A stretch of 64,000 nucleotides of DNA from Spirosoma foliorum (GCF_014117325.1 NZ_CP059732.1:8693501-8757500), one strand, 5' to 3'. Shown: positions 7,917-16,848, counted from the stretch's first letter. Translations and numbers: made by a program. Notes: generated from the letters alone by a model not told the origin.

Positions 7917-10241
7917 TTAGAAATTGGCGATTTCATAGATGACTTTAACGTTGAAACTGGTTCCTGCGCGAGGCACTAAAAAGTTGTCGAACAGTTCGGC
8001 ATTGAAAATATTCAGGACGTTGAGTGATGTCGTTAAGCCGCTCTTGGTCAGCTTGTAGGAGACGCCTGCATCGACCCGATTCTGCACGGGAACATAGGCG
8101 GTGGGCGTCTTGCTGGGGCTGTTGTCTTTGCCTACCTGTATGTAGTTGAAGGTGGCGATGTAATTGTAAAACAGATAGGCCCGGAACTGATCGTTTCTGT
8201 TGAACAGGTTGCTTTTTTGCCACGAAAACTCACTATTAGCGAAGAAGTTCGGGTTATTTGGGAAGGCGGCTCCCACCAAAAACTGGTTCTCTACGCCCTG
8301 CACTTTGGAGAATGTCTTCCGCATGAACGTGACGTTCGTTTTGAGCGAGAAGGCGTTTTTATAAGTCAGGATAACATCACCTTCAACCCCAATCGTACGC
8401 ACTTCATCCGCATTTTCGTAGCGTCTGAAAACCGAGTTTCCCAGGAAGATGACATCCCGCTGATTTCGGTAAAACCCATTAACGGCACTGGAAATCCGGA
8501 AGGTTGGCGAAACCAGCCGATCGATCGTTACGCCCAGATTCAGGTTGTCACTGCTTTCGGGAATCAGATCGGTATTGCGCAGAATGTCGGCTCCATTACC
8601 CACAAATTGATTAAACTGAGGAATGAGGTAGCCTTTTTCGAACGATGTTCGTATGAATAGACCTGGGGCTATGTCATACTTTAATCCGGCGTTCCAGCCC
8701 CAGAATCCACCCTTTTTGTTGATGAGTTTGAACGTGAGGTTTTCCGCTCCATCCAGATTATAGTCAAACCGTTTTATGGCCGAGGTGAACGTGAGTTTGG
8801 CAAAGCGCCCTTCATATTGCAGCCCTGCAATGTTTTTGGTCAGATACTGGGGTATCCGTAGGTAATCGTTGGTAGGTTGCTCAAGGTGGTTTTCGCCCAC
8901 AATTTTTTGCTTGGCATATAGGTTGGAAACCAGTAGTTTATGGCTTGTCGATAAGGTTAATGATACCGTGCTGCGATTCACCCAACTGTCGGTATAGGTA
9001 TCGGAATAGCCGTAGCTGTACTCGCCCGGATAGCTTCTTCGACCTACAATCGCGCCACTCCAACTGTATACATTTCGGGTGGTATCAACATAATTGATAT
9101 GCTCGCGGCTATAGTTGGCAACGGTACTAAACTGCACCTTTTCGTTTAGGAATGCCTTCTCGTATTTCAGCGTCGACAAGAGATTTTTGGCATGATAAAT
9201 GGCCTCGCCAATAGCCGTATTGGTTACGCGGGCACCGTTCATGATTTCTTTGTAGCCGCCTGATAGATTGAGGGTTAGCGCTAGTTCATCGGCCCAGGGT
9301 TTACTATGTGCCCCTACGGTTATGCCGCCGAAAAACATCTGGTATTTGTCGTGAAAGCGCCGAATTTGTTCTACTTTATTTTTCTCGAAAATCAGCGCAT
9401 TCATCTTGTAATTATTGTCTGAATGGTTGTACGCGCCCGAAATCGTGACAAAGTAGTTCTTGGAATTTGCCAGCCCCAGCGAAAAATCGGCCAGGTGCGT
9501 GTTGAACGAGCCAACGTTGTAGGAAGCCCGAAGCGCGTTATAGGTTTTCTGTTCCGTGATCAGGTTAATGCCGCCCCCCATAGCATCGGTCCCCACCTCC
9601 ACAGGCAACACACCTTTGTACACATCAATCCGCTTTACATTCCCGATGGGAAGCGTTGAAATATCGAACCGTGGATAAACAAATTCCATCGGTAACCCAT
9701 TGATATACACCCTGACAGCTGTTCCCCGAATACCATTGATGGAAATGTCGGATGCGTCACCCAGCGAACTCGACCGCCGAATCCGTACGCCCGATAAACG
9801 ATCTACAACATCGGTCAGGAGAACATTCTGCGCCACAACATCCTTGATCTGAATACTGCTGATGGTAATGGGCTTAGTTTCCTGAACCTTCGTCTGCTTT
9901 TCGGTCCGTACAGCAACCTCTTCCAACTCCTTGGTTGTACTCACAAGCACGATTGGTTCAAGCAGGATATTCTGACGAACCTCCACCTCTTTTTCGAACG
10001 GGCTAAAACCAAGATGGCTAATGATCAGACGATGTTTTCCCGGCGCAACTTTAGAAATCAGGAATCGCCCTGTGCTGTCGGTGATCGTTGACGATTTTGT
10101 ATTTTTCAAATAAGCCGTTACGGAAGGCAACGGCTTACCAAGCTCATCGTTAACCGAACCTCGGAGCGTGAAACGCTGGGCAAATACATAGGTTGAGGTT
10201 GTAGTCAAGAATGCCAGTAGTAGATATTTCGTCAAATTCAT
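7917..10241 (-). CDS. TonB-dependent outer-membrane receptor, probably siderophore/iron
   Basis: A 774-residue protein with a signal peptide ending near YVFAQ, then a carboxypeptidase-like regulatory domain (residues about 23-110: LRGSVNDELGKPLPSVTAYLKN, SHLGFSPFEKEV). The plug domain follows (ITISSIQIKDVVAQN, LSGVRIRRSSSLGDAS, ISINGIRGTAVRVYINGLP, VDVYKGVLPVEVG-like) and then a 22-strand barrel ending in FNVKVIYEIANF with a terminal aromatic residue. Neighbours (DUF4374 lipoprotein, divergent PepSY protein) point to iron-siderophore uptake. A TAATTTTG promoter and a palindromic operator lie just upstream. Confidence 0.9.
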   Translation of the reverse strand: MNLTKYLLLAFLTTTSTYVFAQRFTLRGSVNDELGKPLPSVTAYLKNTKSSTITDSTGRFLISKVAPGKHRLIISHLGFSPFEKEVEVRQNILLEPIVLVSTTKELEEVAVRTEKQTKVQETKPITISSIQIKDVVAQNVLLTDVVDRLSGVRIRRSSSLGDASDISINGIRGTAVRVYINGLPMEFVYPRFDISTLPIGNVKRIDVYKGVLPVEVGTDAMGGGINLITEQKTYNALRASYNVGSFNTHLADFSLGLANSKNYFVTISGAYNHSDNNYKMNALIFEKNKVEQIRRFHDKYQMFFGGITVGAHSKPWADELALTLNLSGGYKEIMNGARVTNTAIGEAIYHAKNLLSTLKYEKAFLNEKVQFSTVANYSREHINYVDTTRNVYSWSGAIVGRRSYPGEYSYGYSDTYTDSWVNRSTVSLTLSTSHKLLVSNLYAKQKIVGENHLEQPTNDYLRIPQYLTKNIAGLQYEGRFAKLTFTSAIKRFDYNLDGAENLTFKLINKKGGFWGWNAGLKYDIAPGLFIRTSFEKGYLIPQFNQFVGNGADILRNTDLIPESSDNLNLGVTIDRLVSPTFRISSAVNGFYRNQRDVIFLGNSVFRRYENADEVRTIGVEGDVILTYKNAFSLKTNVTFMRKTFSKVQGVENQFLVGAAFPNNPNFFANSEFSWQKSNLFNRNDQFRAYLFYNYIATFNYIQVGKDNSPSKTPTAYVPVQNRVDAGVSYKLTKSGLTTSLNVLNIFNAELFDNFLVPRAGTSFNVKVIYEIANF

Positions 10242-10269
10242 TGATTAGGAGCGGGTGAGAAATTCTCTA

Positions 10270-10277
10270 CAAAATTA
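10270..10277 (-). promoter_or_regulatory. Candidate -7 promoter element (TAnnTTTG) of the receptor operon
   Basis: On the minus strand the sequence is TAATTTTG, an exact match to the Bacteroidota -7 consensus TAnnTTTG, about 30 bases before the receptor start. A TTG lies 23 bases further upstream, somewhat longer than the usual 17-19 spacing. Confidence 0.5.
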
Positions 10278-10297
10278 TTTGTATTTAATCTAAATAA
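10275..10297. promoter_or_regulatory. 23-bp palindromic operator candidate between divergent iron-uptake operons
   Basis: The arms TTATTTGTATT and AATCTAAATAA pair at 9 of 11 positions around a central T. The site touches the receptor -7 element and lies 27 bases before the start of the divergent operon, so a bound repressor could control both sides. A Fur-like iron regulator is the natural candidate from context; this is inference. Confidence 0.5.
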
Positions 10298-10323
10298 ACA
10301 CAACTTTGCGAAAAAATATTTTT

Positions 10324-10626
10324 ATGTTCCCTTTCTACCTCTTCTTAATTGGAGTCTATTTGTACTATTGCCAGTCGAAATATTTTCCCGCTGGTCTTTA
10401 CAAGTTTAAGGCTTCTTGGTCGCCGTGGCTAGCACTGGCTTTTTTCGCTGTCGCCACCGGGCTTTTTGTTCGGGAGGACGGCTGGGTAAGTGGTATACTG
10501 TTGGCTGTTTGTGCGCTAAGTCTGGCACTAATGCTGAGTCAATTCGTGGCTGTTTTGGGCAGGACTTACTTTTATAGTCTGGTGGTTCTGGCGCATGGTT
10601 TGGTACTAATTGATCTCTTATCCTGA
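10324..10626 (+). CDS. Small integral membrane protein of the PepSY operon (first gene)
   Basis: About 100 residues with at least three hydrophobic segments (FPFYLFLIGVYLYYCQ, PWLALAFFAVATGLFV, GILLAVCALSLALMLSQF) and a fourth at the end. No motif identifies a function. The layout small membrane protein / small membrane protein / PepSY resembles the DUF3325-DUF3649-PepSY iron-uptake operons of other bacteria, but I cannot confirm homology. ATG 10324 is preferred over an upstream TTG at 10306. The stop overlaps the next start (TGATG). Confidence 0.6.
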   Translation: MFPFYLFLIGVYLYYCQSKYFPAGLYKFKASWSPWLALAFFAVATGLFVREDGWVSGILLAVCALSLALMLSQFVAVLGRTYFYSLVVLAHGLVLIDLLS

Positions 10627-10907
10627 TGCCAGCCAAGAAAGAATACCTCACCACGTCGGGGCAGCGTGCTCTAAAAATATCGGCGGGAGTTTTGGGCGGT
10701 TATATCCTGTCGGCGTGTCTGCACCTGCTGCTGGCCGTTGTTACGCCCTTCCGTGAGCAAATCCTGTTGTCGTCTACATTCACCTTTTTTCTGTGCTGGG
10801 CAGGCCTGATGATTCTTGCCTTTTTAGCCCGAAATGGCTGGAAAATCTGGGGAATTTACTTGTTGAGCAGCGTCGTATTTTCTGGAATAATCTATTTCGC
10901 CCGATAA
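10626..10907 (+). CDS. Small integral membrane protein of the PepSY operon (second gene)
   Basis: 93 residues with three membrane helices (ISAGVLGGYILSACLHLLLAV, LSSTFTFFLCWAGLMILAFL, WGIYLLSSVVFSGIIYF). It overlaps the preceding gene by one base (TGATG) and ends 5 bases before the PepSY gene, so all three are translationally linked. It may help assemble or energise the PepSY membrane protein. A role in iron release from siderophores is inferred from position only. Confidence 0.6.
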   Translation: MPAKKEYLTTSGQRALKISAGVLGGYILSACLHLLLAVVTPFREQILLSSTFTFFLCWAGLMILAFLARNGWKIWGIYLLSSVVFSGIIYFAR

Positions 10908-10912
10908 GCAAC

Positions 10913-12520
10913 ATGAAACTAAACGGATTAGGAAACCGGGCCTACAACATCATGTTCCATACCCACACGGTGTCGGGTATCGTGATTAGTGTGGCCTTAT
11001 ACATCATTTTCTTTGCCGGAGCGTTTACGCTTTTTAAGGATGAGTTCTACCAGTGGGAAAACCCATCTGCCCGCATTCCGGTGGTGAAAAGTATTGATTA
11101 CCAGAGTGTAATTCAGCAAATTAAGAGGCTCTATCCCAATTTTGAGGAGACAAAAGAAATCAGATTCAGCCCGCCCAACGAGGAAGAACCATTGCTGTCT
11201 GTTTTCGGAACGCTGGCAAAGCCAAAGGGGAAATCGGAGTTCGTCGGGTTGCTGTACAACCCGGTTTCTCGAAAGATCCAGCGCAATTATCCATACATAA
11301 CCACAACGGGCGAGACGCTCTATCGGCTGCATTTTCTGGATCAATTGCCGTATGCCGGGCGTTGGATTGCTGGTTTTGTTGCGTTGTTTTTCCTCTTTGC
11401 CAGCGTTACGGGTGTGCTCATTCACTGGCGGAATATAGTGACCAAGTTCTACGGCTTTTCGTTGAAAGGCGCCAGGAAGCAATTCTGGACAAATGCCCAC
11501 ACCGTTTTTGGTTTGATCGGGCTACCGTTTCAACTCATGTATGCCGTTACGGGTGCTTTTTATCTGCTCACCCTACTGATTCTGATCCCAGCAGTGATGG
11601 TGCTGTACGGGGGCGATCAACAGAAAATTTATGCACTTATTCGGCCCAACGAAGCGATTAAACTGGATGAAAAAGCACCTGTAACTACTGGTAATAAGTC
11701 GATTAATGAGGTTTTGACGCGTATCGAGGCCGACTATCCTGGTTATGAAGTTTCGTTTCTGGAGATTGGTAATCTTAACCGGGTAGATGCGCTGGTGTCG
11801 GCCCGGATTACGGATAAAAAGTCGTTCACTGGTGATGGAATTGTTTCCGTTTATATGAAAGACGGTAAGAAAGCGGTGGAGGTAATTCCGGGCCATAAGA
11901 AATACGTCGAATCGGTTATTGATGGCATTGCCCGTGTGCACTTTGCTCAATTTGGGGGGCTACTGCTGAAAGGCATCTATTTTATCCTTGCCTTATTCAC
12001 CTGCTTCGTGATCATCAGTGGCGTTTTGCTCTGGAAAGAAGCCCGAAACAAGAAAAACTATACCGACAAGCAAAAGCGGTTTCACCATCGGGTAACCATG
12101 ATCTATCTGGCCATTTGCCTGGGCTTGTTTCCGGCGGTTCCGCTGCTGTTTATTGCCGAACTGGCGATTCCGGGTCAGAGCGTTGCACATTCCTCTCAGG
12201 TAAACACTGTCTTCTTCTTGTCGTGGCTGCTCCTTGCCGTTGCCGGATTATTTATGAAAACGGAAGCTCGACAAACCCGTTTCTTCTTGTTGTCGGGTGG
12301 TATACTTTCTGTGCTGGTGCCGGTTACGAATGGGATTCAAACCAACGATTGGATTTGGAACACGCTAAACGAAGGACAGCAATATGTGTTGGGAACAGAC
12401 CTGTATTGGCTGTTTACGGGGCTTGGCGCACTCGTAATTTATGGGTCTATCCTCAGAAATCGGACAACGGCACAAACAGAAAAGTCGCTTCAAGCAGAGG
12501 ATCAGGTGAGTATAGGTTAA
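10913..12520 (+). CDS. PepSY-associated membrane protein (iron/siderophore reduction type)
   Basis: About 535 residues. N-terminal helix GIVISVALYIIFFAGAFTLF preceded by HTHTVSG (the common H..H pattern of PepSY_TM proteins), a periplasmic PepSY-like region, a central pair (WIAGFVALFFLFASVTGVLIHW, then FWTNAHTVFGLIGLPFQLMYAVTG), a second periplasmic domain (about 215-360), and C-terminal helices including FALFTCFVIISGVLLWK-like and HHRVTMIYLAICLGLFP. Conserved His residues could bind haem for reductive iron release. The start is ATG 10913 (MKLNGLGNRAYNIMFH), not the out-of-phase extension that overlaps the previous gene. A strong terminator follows. Confidence 0.82.
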   Translation: MKLNGLGNRAYNIMFHTHTVSGIVISVALYIIFFAGAFTLFKDEFYQWENPSARIPVVKSIDYQSVIQQIKRLYPNFEETKEIRFSPPNEEEPLLSVFGTLAKPKGKSEFVGLLYNPVSRKIQRNYPYITTTGETLYRLHFLDQLPYAGRWIAGFVALFFLFASVTGVLIHWRNIVTKFYGFSLKGARKQFWTNAHTVFGLIGLPFQLMYAVTGAFYLLTLLILIPAVMVLYGGDQQKIYALIRPNEAIKLDEKAPVTTGNKSINEVLTRIEADYPGYEVSFLEIGNLNRVDALVSARITDKKSFTGDGIVSVYMKDGKKAVEVIPGHKKYVESVIDGIARVHFAQFGGLLLKGIYFILALFTCFVIISGVLLWKEARNKKNYTDKQKRFHHRVTMIYLAICLGLFPAVPLLFIAELAIPGQSVAHSSQVNTVFFLSWLLLAVAGLFMKTEARQTRFFLLSGGILSVLVPVTNGIQTNDWIWNTLNEGQQYVLGTDLYWLFTGLGALVIYGSILRNRTTAQTEKSLQAEDQVSIG

Positions 12521-12535
12521 CCGGTTTTACTTATT

Positions 12536-12583
12536 AAAAAAAGGGCTCTGTATAGATTTCAACCTACACAGAGCCCTTTTTTG
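12536..12583 (+). terminator. Rho-independent terminator of the PepSY operon
   Basis: GGGCTCTGT pairs with ACAGAGCCC, flanked by an A-run before and a T-run after, 16 bases past the stop codon. It could work in both directions. Confidence 0.8.
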
Positions 12584-12591
12584 TTTCTAGC

Positions 12592-12639
12592 ATTTACCTC
12601 ATCCCTTGAACTAAGGGGAGGGGTTGGGTTGGGGTAAAT
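12592..12639. repeat. Decayed CCCCTCTCC-type palindrome
   Basis: ATTTACC at one end matches GGTAAAT at the other, with CCCTT/AAGGG and G-rich blocks between. It resembles a diverged copy of the element around 22657-22705. Confidence 0.4.
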
Positions 12640-12772
12640 ATGGTAAAATAAATCATCTTAAATCCCCCCACCAGCCTATGAAACAGACGAATTAACAAAG
12701 CAAAAAAAGACGTTTTAACAAAGTGATTGGCCATTCTGAAGTAGAACTTTGCTTCGTAAAAAATTCAGAGAA

Positions 12773-13813
12773 ATGGCAAATACAACCGTACTGGTAACGG
12801 GTGGAACGGGCTTTGTAGGCATCCACTGCATTTTGCAATTGTTACAAAAAGGCTACTCGGTCAAGACGACTCTGCGCTCCCTAAAGCGAAAAGAGGATGT
12901 TATGAATATGCTCCAAAACGGTGGAATCACGGATTTTAGTCTCCTTTCATTTATCGAAGCGGATTTAACCAATGATGCCAACTGGGATGAAGCCGTGGAG
13001 GGTTGTGAATATGTGCTTCACGTTGCCTCGCCTATTGCACTGAGTGTTCCCAAAGACGAAAACGATATGATTCGCCCCGCCGTGGAGGGCGCTGTTCGGG
13101 TATTGCGCGCTGCTCGTGATGCGGGCGTTAAACGAGTGGTGATGACGTCTAACTTTGGCGCTGTTGGCTATAGCCATACCGATACAACACAGGTCATTAC
13201 CGAAGAAAGCTGGACTGATCCGAACGAACCTGGCTTGTCGGCTTACAACAAATCGAAGGTACTGGCCGAACGGGCCGCCTGGGATTTTATGGCTAAAGAG
13301 GGCGGAGAGCTCGAATTGTCGGTTGTGAATCCGGTTGGTATTTTTGGTCCCGCTTTAGGCCCTGACCTGTCCAGTGGCTTCGAGTTGCTGAAACGGGTAC
13401 TGGAGGGATCGATGAAACGAGTTCCGAACATGACGCTGGGTATTGTAGATGTACGGGATGTGGCTGATTTACACATTCGGGCCATGACCAGTCCTGCCGC
13501 CAAAGGACAGCGATTTCTGGCCATTGCGGGCGACATCATGACCTTGCCCGAAATTGCGCTGTTAATCCAAAGCCGACTGGGTAACAAACTCAAGCATATC
13601 TCGACGAAACGGATGCCGGACTGGGTTGTACGGATAGCTGCGCTGTTTAGTCCAATCGCGCGGAATTTAGTACCTATGCTAGGGCGTTACCGAACCACCA
13701 GTAACGAAAAAGCGAAACGCTTGCTCGGCTGGAATCCGCGGAGCAATGAGGAAGCGCTGATGGCTACTGCTACTAGTCTGATTCAATTTAAACAGCTTAA
13801 AACGGAGGCTTAA
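12773..13813 (+). CDS. NAD-dependent epimerase/dehydratase family, aldehyde/dihydroflavonol reductase type
   Basis: About 346 residues. Extended SDR with TGGTGFVGIHC at the N-terminus (nucleotide binding), LHVASPIALSVPKDEND, the catalytic Ser/Tyr/Lys set in TSNFGAVGYSH and YNKSKVLAERAAWDF, and NPVGIFGPALG. This pattern is typical of the dihydroflavonol-4-reductase/aldehyde reductase group, which reduces aldehydes or ketones with NADPH. ATG 12773 (MANTTVLVTGG) fits the family; a TTG further upstream does not. An AraC regulator follows in the same direction beyond MITE-like element B. Confidence 0.85.
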   Translation: MANTTVLVTGGTGFVGIHCILQLLQKGYSVKTTLRSLKRKEDVMNMLQNGGITDFSLLSFIEADLTNDANWDEAVEGCEYVLHVASPIALSVPKDENDMIRPAVEGAVRVLRAARDAGVKRVVMTSNFGAVGYSHTDTTQVITEESWTDPNEPGLSAYNKSKVLAERAAWDFMAKEGGELELSVVNPVGIFGPALGPDLSSGFELLKRVLEGSMKRVPNMTLGIVDVRDVADLHIRAMTSPAAKGQRFLAIAGDIMTLPEIALLIQSRLGNKLKHISTKRMPDWVVRIAALFSPIARNLVPMLGRYRTTSNEKAKRLLGWNPRSNEEALMATATSLIQFKQLKTEA

Positions 13814-13861
13814 AGAATTCAGTAATTTGCCCGGCATATTGGTGATGATATCCATTGTACA

Positions 13862-14048
13862 TTAACGTGAATAATGGATAGGATCTAAATGTATCAACTG
13901 ATCGTCAGCTATTTATAGTGTTATTTTCTGTCATCCCGACGTCAGGAGGGATCTTCGGCAACTGGTTATTTACCGAAGATCCCTCCTGACGTCGGGATGA
14001 CAGAAAACTAGTATAATTCTATTCGTAAATCCTCCATAATTCACGTTA
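13862..14048. mobile_element. MITE-like element B (about 187 bp) carrying a palindrome
   Basis: Left end TTAACGTGAATAATGG and right end CCATAATTCACGTTA form inverted repeats with one mismatch. CAT flanks both sides, a possible 3-bp duplication. The inside shares ATTTATAGT.. and GTCATCCC.. sequence with element A at 1885-2026, but here the central hairpin is complete (13921-14010). Confidence 0.7.
13921..14010. repeat. Long palindrome, GTCATCCCGACG family (copy 3)
   Basis: Arms of about 35 bases (GTCATCCCGACGTCAGGAGG.. and complement) around a loop of about 20 bases. This copy is nested inside MITE-like element B. Confidence 0.85.
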
Positions 14049-14079
14049 CATTAGTCAATATTCATTAGTTGAATGGATT

Positions 14080-14895
14080 ATGATGAAAGCAACCGCGATC
14101 AAGTCCTGTTACATTGGCCCTGAGGTTTCACCCGAACAGTTTATTTCGGAGCATTTCTTCCTGTATCTGACGGTCGGAACCCTGACGGTTTACGACGGAA
14201 GCAAAGAGCATAAACTAAAACCGGGTGAATATGGTATAGCCCGGCGAAACCATCTGGCCAAATACAATAAGCAGCCCATCGACGGTAAGTTTGAAAAGGT
14301 TGTTGTGATCTTTGATCAACCCTTTTTGAAGGCATTCTACGAACGGTATAAAATTCCCTTAGAACACCCTCAATCGGCTAATGCCATAATTCGGCCGGGT
14401 AAGAATGCACTGGTCGATAATTTTATTCAATCGCTGGCGGTTTACTTTACCGAAGCGGGGACGGTCGACACTGATTTTTTTGATCTGAAACGGACTGAAC
14501 TATTGTTGATTCTATTAAAAAAGAATCCTGAATTAGCCAGTATTTTCTTCGATTTTACAACGCCGGAAAAGATCGATCTGGAATCATTTATGAATCGCAA
14601 CTTTCGGTTCAACGTCAATCTGGAACGATTTGCCTATTTAACGGGGCGCAGCTTAACCGTTTTTAAGCAGGATTTCAAGCGAATTTTTCGGGAAACGCCA
14701 AATCGGTGGTTGCAAAAAAAGCGACTTCAGGAAGCCTATTTTTTACTGGATAAAAAGGGCCGAAAAGCCTCTGATATTTATCTGGAAGTAGGTTTTGAGA
14801 ACCTATCTCATTTTTCATTTGCCTTCAAAAAAATGTTTGGCGTTGCCCCAACCCAACTAAACGAAAACCGACGGCTTATGCAGGTGGAGCATTGA
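14080..14895 (+). CDS. AraC-family transcriptional regulator
   Basis: 271 residues. The N-terminal half looks like a cupin-type sensor (LTVGTLTVYDGSKEHKLKPGEYGIARRN). The C-terminal 100 residues contain two helix-turn-helix units of the AraC type: LERFAYLTGRSLTVFKQDFKRIF and KASDIYLEVGFENLSHFSFAFKKMFGVAPTQ. It may regulate the preceding reductase gene, since such pairs are common, but that is inference. A closely spaced MM start is present; either ATG is possible. Confidence 0.85.
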   Translation: MMKATAIKSCYIGPEVSPEQFISEHFFLYLTVGTLTVYDGSKEHKLKPGEYGIARRNHLAKYNKQPIDGKFEKVVVIFDQPFLKAFYERYKIPLEHPQSANAIIRPGKNALVDNFIQSLAVYFTEAGTVDTDFFDLKRTELLLILLKKNPELASIFFDFTTPEKIDLESFMNRNFRFNVNLERFAYLTGRSLTVFKQDFKRIFRETPNRWLQKKRLQEAYFLLDKKGRKASDIYLEVGFENLSHFSFAFKKMFGVAPTQLNENRRLMQVEH

Positions 14896-14970
14896 GTTTG
14901 GGCGAATGGGGTAGTATGACTCTTCGTTTTGTGGCTTTAGTAAACACCATTCTTTAGCCAATACCGACCA

Positions 14971-15801
14971 ATGTTTAAACAGATAATTTCGCTTCTTGTC
15001 GTTTGCTTAGTTTGCTGTATGGCCAGCGCACAGGCGCAGAGCAGGAAACCCAAATTCAAGGTAATTGCCTTCTATACGGCCCAGAACGACAAAGCTCACA
15101 TTAGTTACGTGCATGAAGCCAATCGGTGGTTTCCGAAGGCGGCTGCACAGTACAATTTTGCGTATGATTCAACGGATAACTGGAACAACCTGAATGCCAA
15201 GTTCCTGGCGAATTATCAGGTCGTTTTGTTTCTGGATACCCGACCTGAAGAACCTGCTCAACGAGCGGCTTTTCAGAAATACATGGAAAATGGTGGCGGG
15301 TGGATGGGGTTTCATTTTGCTGGATTTGCCCTGACGCCTTCAAAATACCCACAAAACTGGGACTGGTATCATAATGAATTTCTGGGATCGGGTTCGTACA
15401 AAAGCAATACCTGGCGACCTACTTCGGCCATCTTACGAGTTGAAGACCGGAAACATCCATCGACAAAGCATTTGCCAAAAACCTTCAAAACGGCTCCAAA
15501 CGAATGGTATCGGTGGACGAATGATCTGACCAAAAATCCAGATATCGATATTCTGATGTCTATCGATTCAACCAGTTTTCCGCTGGGGACGGGACCGAAA
15601 CCGCATGAGATCTGGCACAGTGGTTATTACCCAGTTGTTTGGACGAATAAGAAGTACAAAATGATTTATTCGAACATGGGGCATAACGACATCGACTACG
15701 AAAACAAAACGAACAAGGAGTTGTCGTTTACCTTCGACAATGAAACACAGAATAAATTCCTGATCGACGCGCTGATGTGGCTAGGAAACGGTAAGAAATA
15801 G
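14971..15801 (+). CDS. Exported ThuA-domain protein
   Basis: 276 residues with a signal peptide (IISLLVVCLVCCMASAQAQ). The mature part is a ThuA-like glutamine-amidotransferase fold: VIAFYTAQNDKAHISYVHEANRWF, YQVVLFLDTRP, AFQKYMENGGGWMGFHFAGFAL and WHSGYYPVVWTNKKYKMIYSNMGHND. ThuA proteins take part in trehalose or other disaccharide use; the exact reaction is not settled. It is 27 bases upstream of an exported sugar isomerase, so the two are probably one operon acting in the periplasm. Confidence 0.85.
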   Translation: MFKQIISLLVVCLVCCMASAQAQSRKPKFKVIAFYTAQNDKAHISYVHEANRWFPKAAAQYNFAYDSTDNWNNLNAKFLANYQVVLFLDTRPEEPAQRAAFQKYMENGGGWMGFHFAGFALTPSKYPQNWDWYHNEFLGSGSYKSNTWRPTSAILRVEDRKHPSTKHLPKTFKTAPNEWYRWTNDLTKNPDIDILMSIDSTSFPLGTGPKPHEIWHSGYYPVVWTNKKYKMIYSNMGHNDIDYENKTNKELSFTFDNETQNKFLIDALMWLGNGKK

Positions 15802-15828
15802 GCTATCCAACTATAAAAACTCAACCTC

Positions 15829-16764
15829 ATGAACCGCATTTCACGGCGTAACTTTTTACAATCATCAGCCATACTCGCCAGCGGCTCAATCATAAGCCCT
15901 TATCTGCCGATGAGAAAATCGGCCCAGAAGCCGCTACGTCTGGGCGGGCCGATTTTCCTGAAAAGTCAGGACCCCGAGGAGTTGGCGCGGGAGCACAGAC
16001 GGTTGCAGTATAGTTCGGCCTATGTTCCGGCTGTTGATTTGAAAGACAGCGCGAAAATTGCAGCCATTGAAAAAGCGTTTGCGGGCCAGAACGTAATTTT
16101 GGCCGAAGTTGGAGCCTGGGTCAACATGCTGGATCAGGACGCTGGAAAACGTCGAAAAAATCTGGACTACGTTACAGAAAGGCTAGCTTTAGCTGATGCC
16201 GTTGGCGCTCGAACGTGTGTAGACATTGCGGGTTCGTATAATCCTATCCGCTGGGATGGCCCTGACGCCCGTGATTTGACTAAGGAGTATTTTGATGCAA
16301 CAGTCGAAAATTGCCGAAAGGTGATTGACGCTGTAAAACCCAAACGGACCAAATTTGCGCTGGAAATGATGGGCTGGAGTTTACCCGATGGCCCAGACTC
16401 CTATCTGAAATTCATTAAAGCTATCGACCGACCTGCCTTTGGGGCTCACATCGATATGGCAAACATCATTAACAGCCCGACACGCTATTACAATAACAAA
16501 GCTCTAATCAACGAAACCTTCCAGAAATTGGGTCGCTGGATTGTGTCGGCTCATGCCAAGGATATTGCTCCCCAAAACGGCCATTTTATGGAGGCAATGC
16601 CGGGTCGGGGAGGTCTGGATTACGTGACTTACATCCGCAATGTGACATCGCTACCGCAGGAAGTGCCCTTGCTCCTGGAACACCTGCGCACCGCAGAAGA
16701 ATACGATGAAGCCCGACAATTCGTGATCAGCCAGGCCGCAAAGGCGCAGATCGCATTAGCGTAA
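15829..16764 (+). CDS. Sugar phosphate isomerase/epimerase-type TIM barrel, twin-arginine exported
   Basis: 311 residues starting with ISRRNFLQSSAILASGS, a clear twin-arginine leader. The barrel shows the expected metal ligands: Glu in FALEMMGWS, Asp/His in GAHIDMANI, His in SAHAKDIAP and Glu in LLLEHL. This is the xylose isomerase-like/AP endonuclease 2 fold used by ketose epimerases and related enzymes. Exported forms are common in Cytophagales beside ThuA and Gfo/Idh/MocA genes. The specific sugar is unknown. A long AT-rich palindrome follows, separating it from the convergent gene. Confidence 0.85.
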   Translation: MNRISRRNFLQSSAILASGSIISPYLPMRKSAQKPLRLGGPIFLKSQDPEELAREHRRLQYSSAYVPAVDLKDSAKIAAIEKAFAGQNVILAEVGAWVNMLDQDAGKRRKNLDYVTERLALADAVGARTCVDIAGSYNPIRWDGPDARDLTKEYFDATVENCRKVIDAVKPKRTKFALEMMGWSLPDGPDSYLKFIKAIDRPAFGAHIDMANIINSPTRYYNNKALINETFQKLGRWIVSAHAKDIAPQNGHFMEAMPGRGGLDYVTYIRNVTSLPQEVPLLLEHLRTAEEYDEARQFVISQAAKAQIALA

Positions 16765-16839
16765 AAGATGTATGATATAGGGTGTATGATGTATGGCTAG
16801 CTCGCAACCATACATCATACACCCTATATCATACATCTT
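16765..16839. terminator. Perfect palindrome with 32-bp arms between convergent genes
   Basis: Arms 16765-16796 and 16808-16839 are exact complements (built from GTATGAT/ATCATAC words) with an 11-base loop. It begins right at the stop codon of the isomerase and ends 9 bases before the stop codon of the opposing gene, so it may terminate both. Confidence 0.65.
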
Positions 16840-16848
16840 ACATCCCTC

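Noticed and set aside
16765..16839. AT-rich palindrome considered as a small RNA gene or attachment site
   Set aside because: Its position exactly between two convergent stop codons makes a terminator the simplest reading; there is no integrase or promoter nearby.
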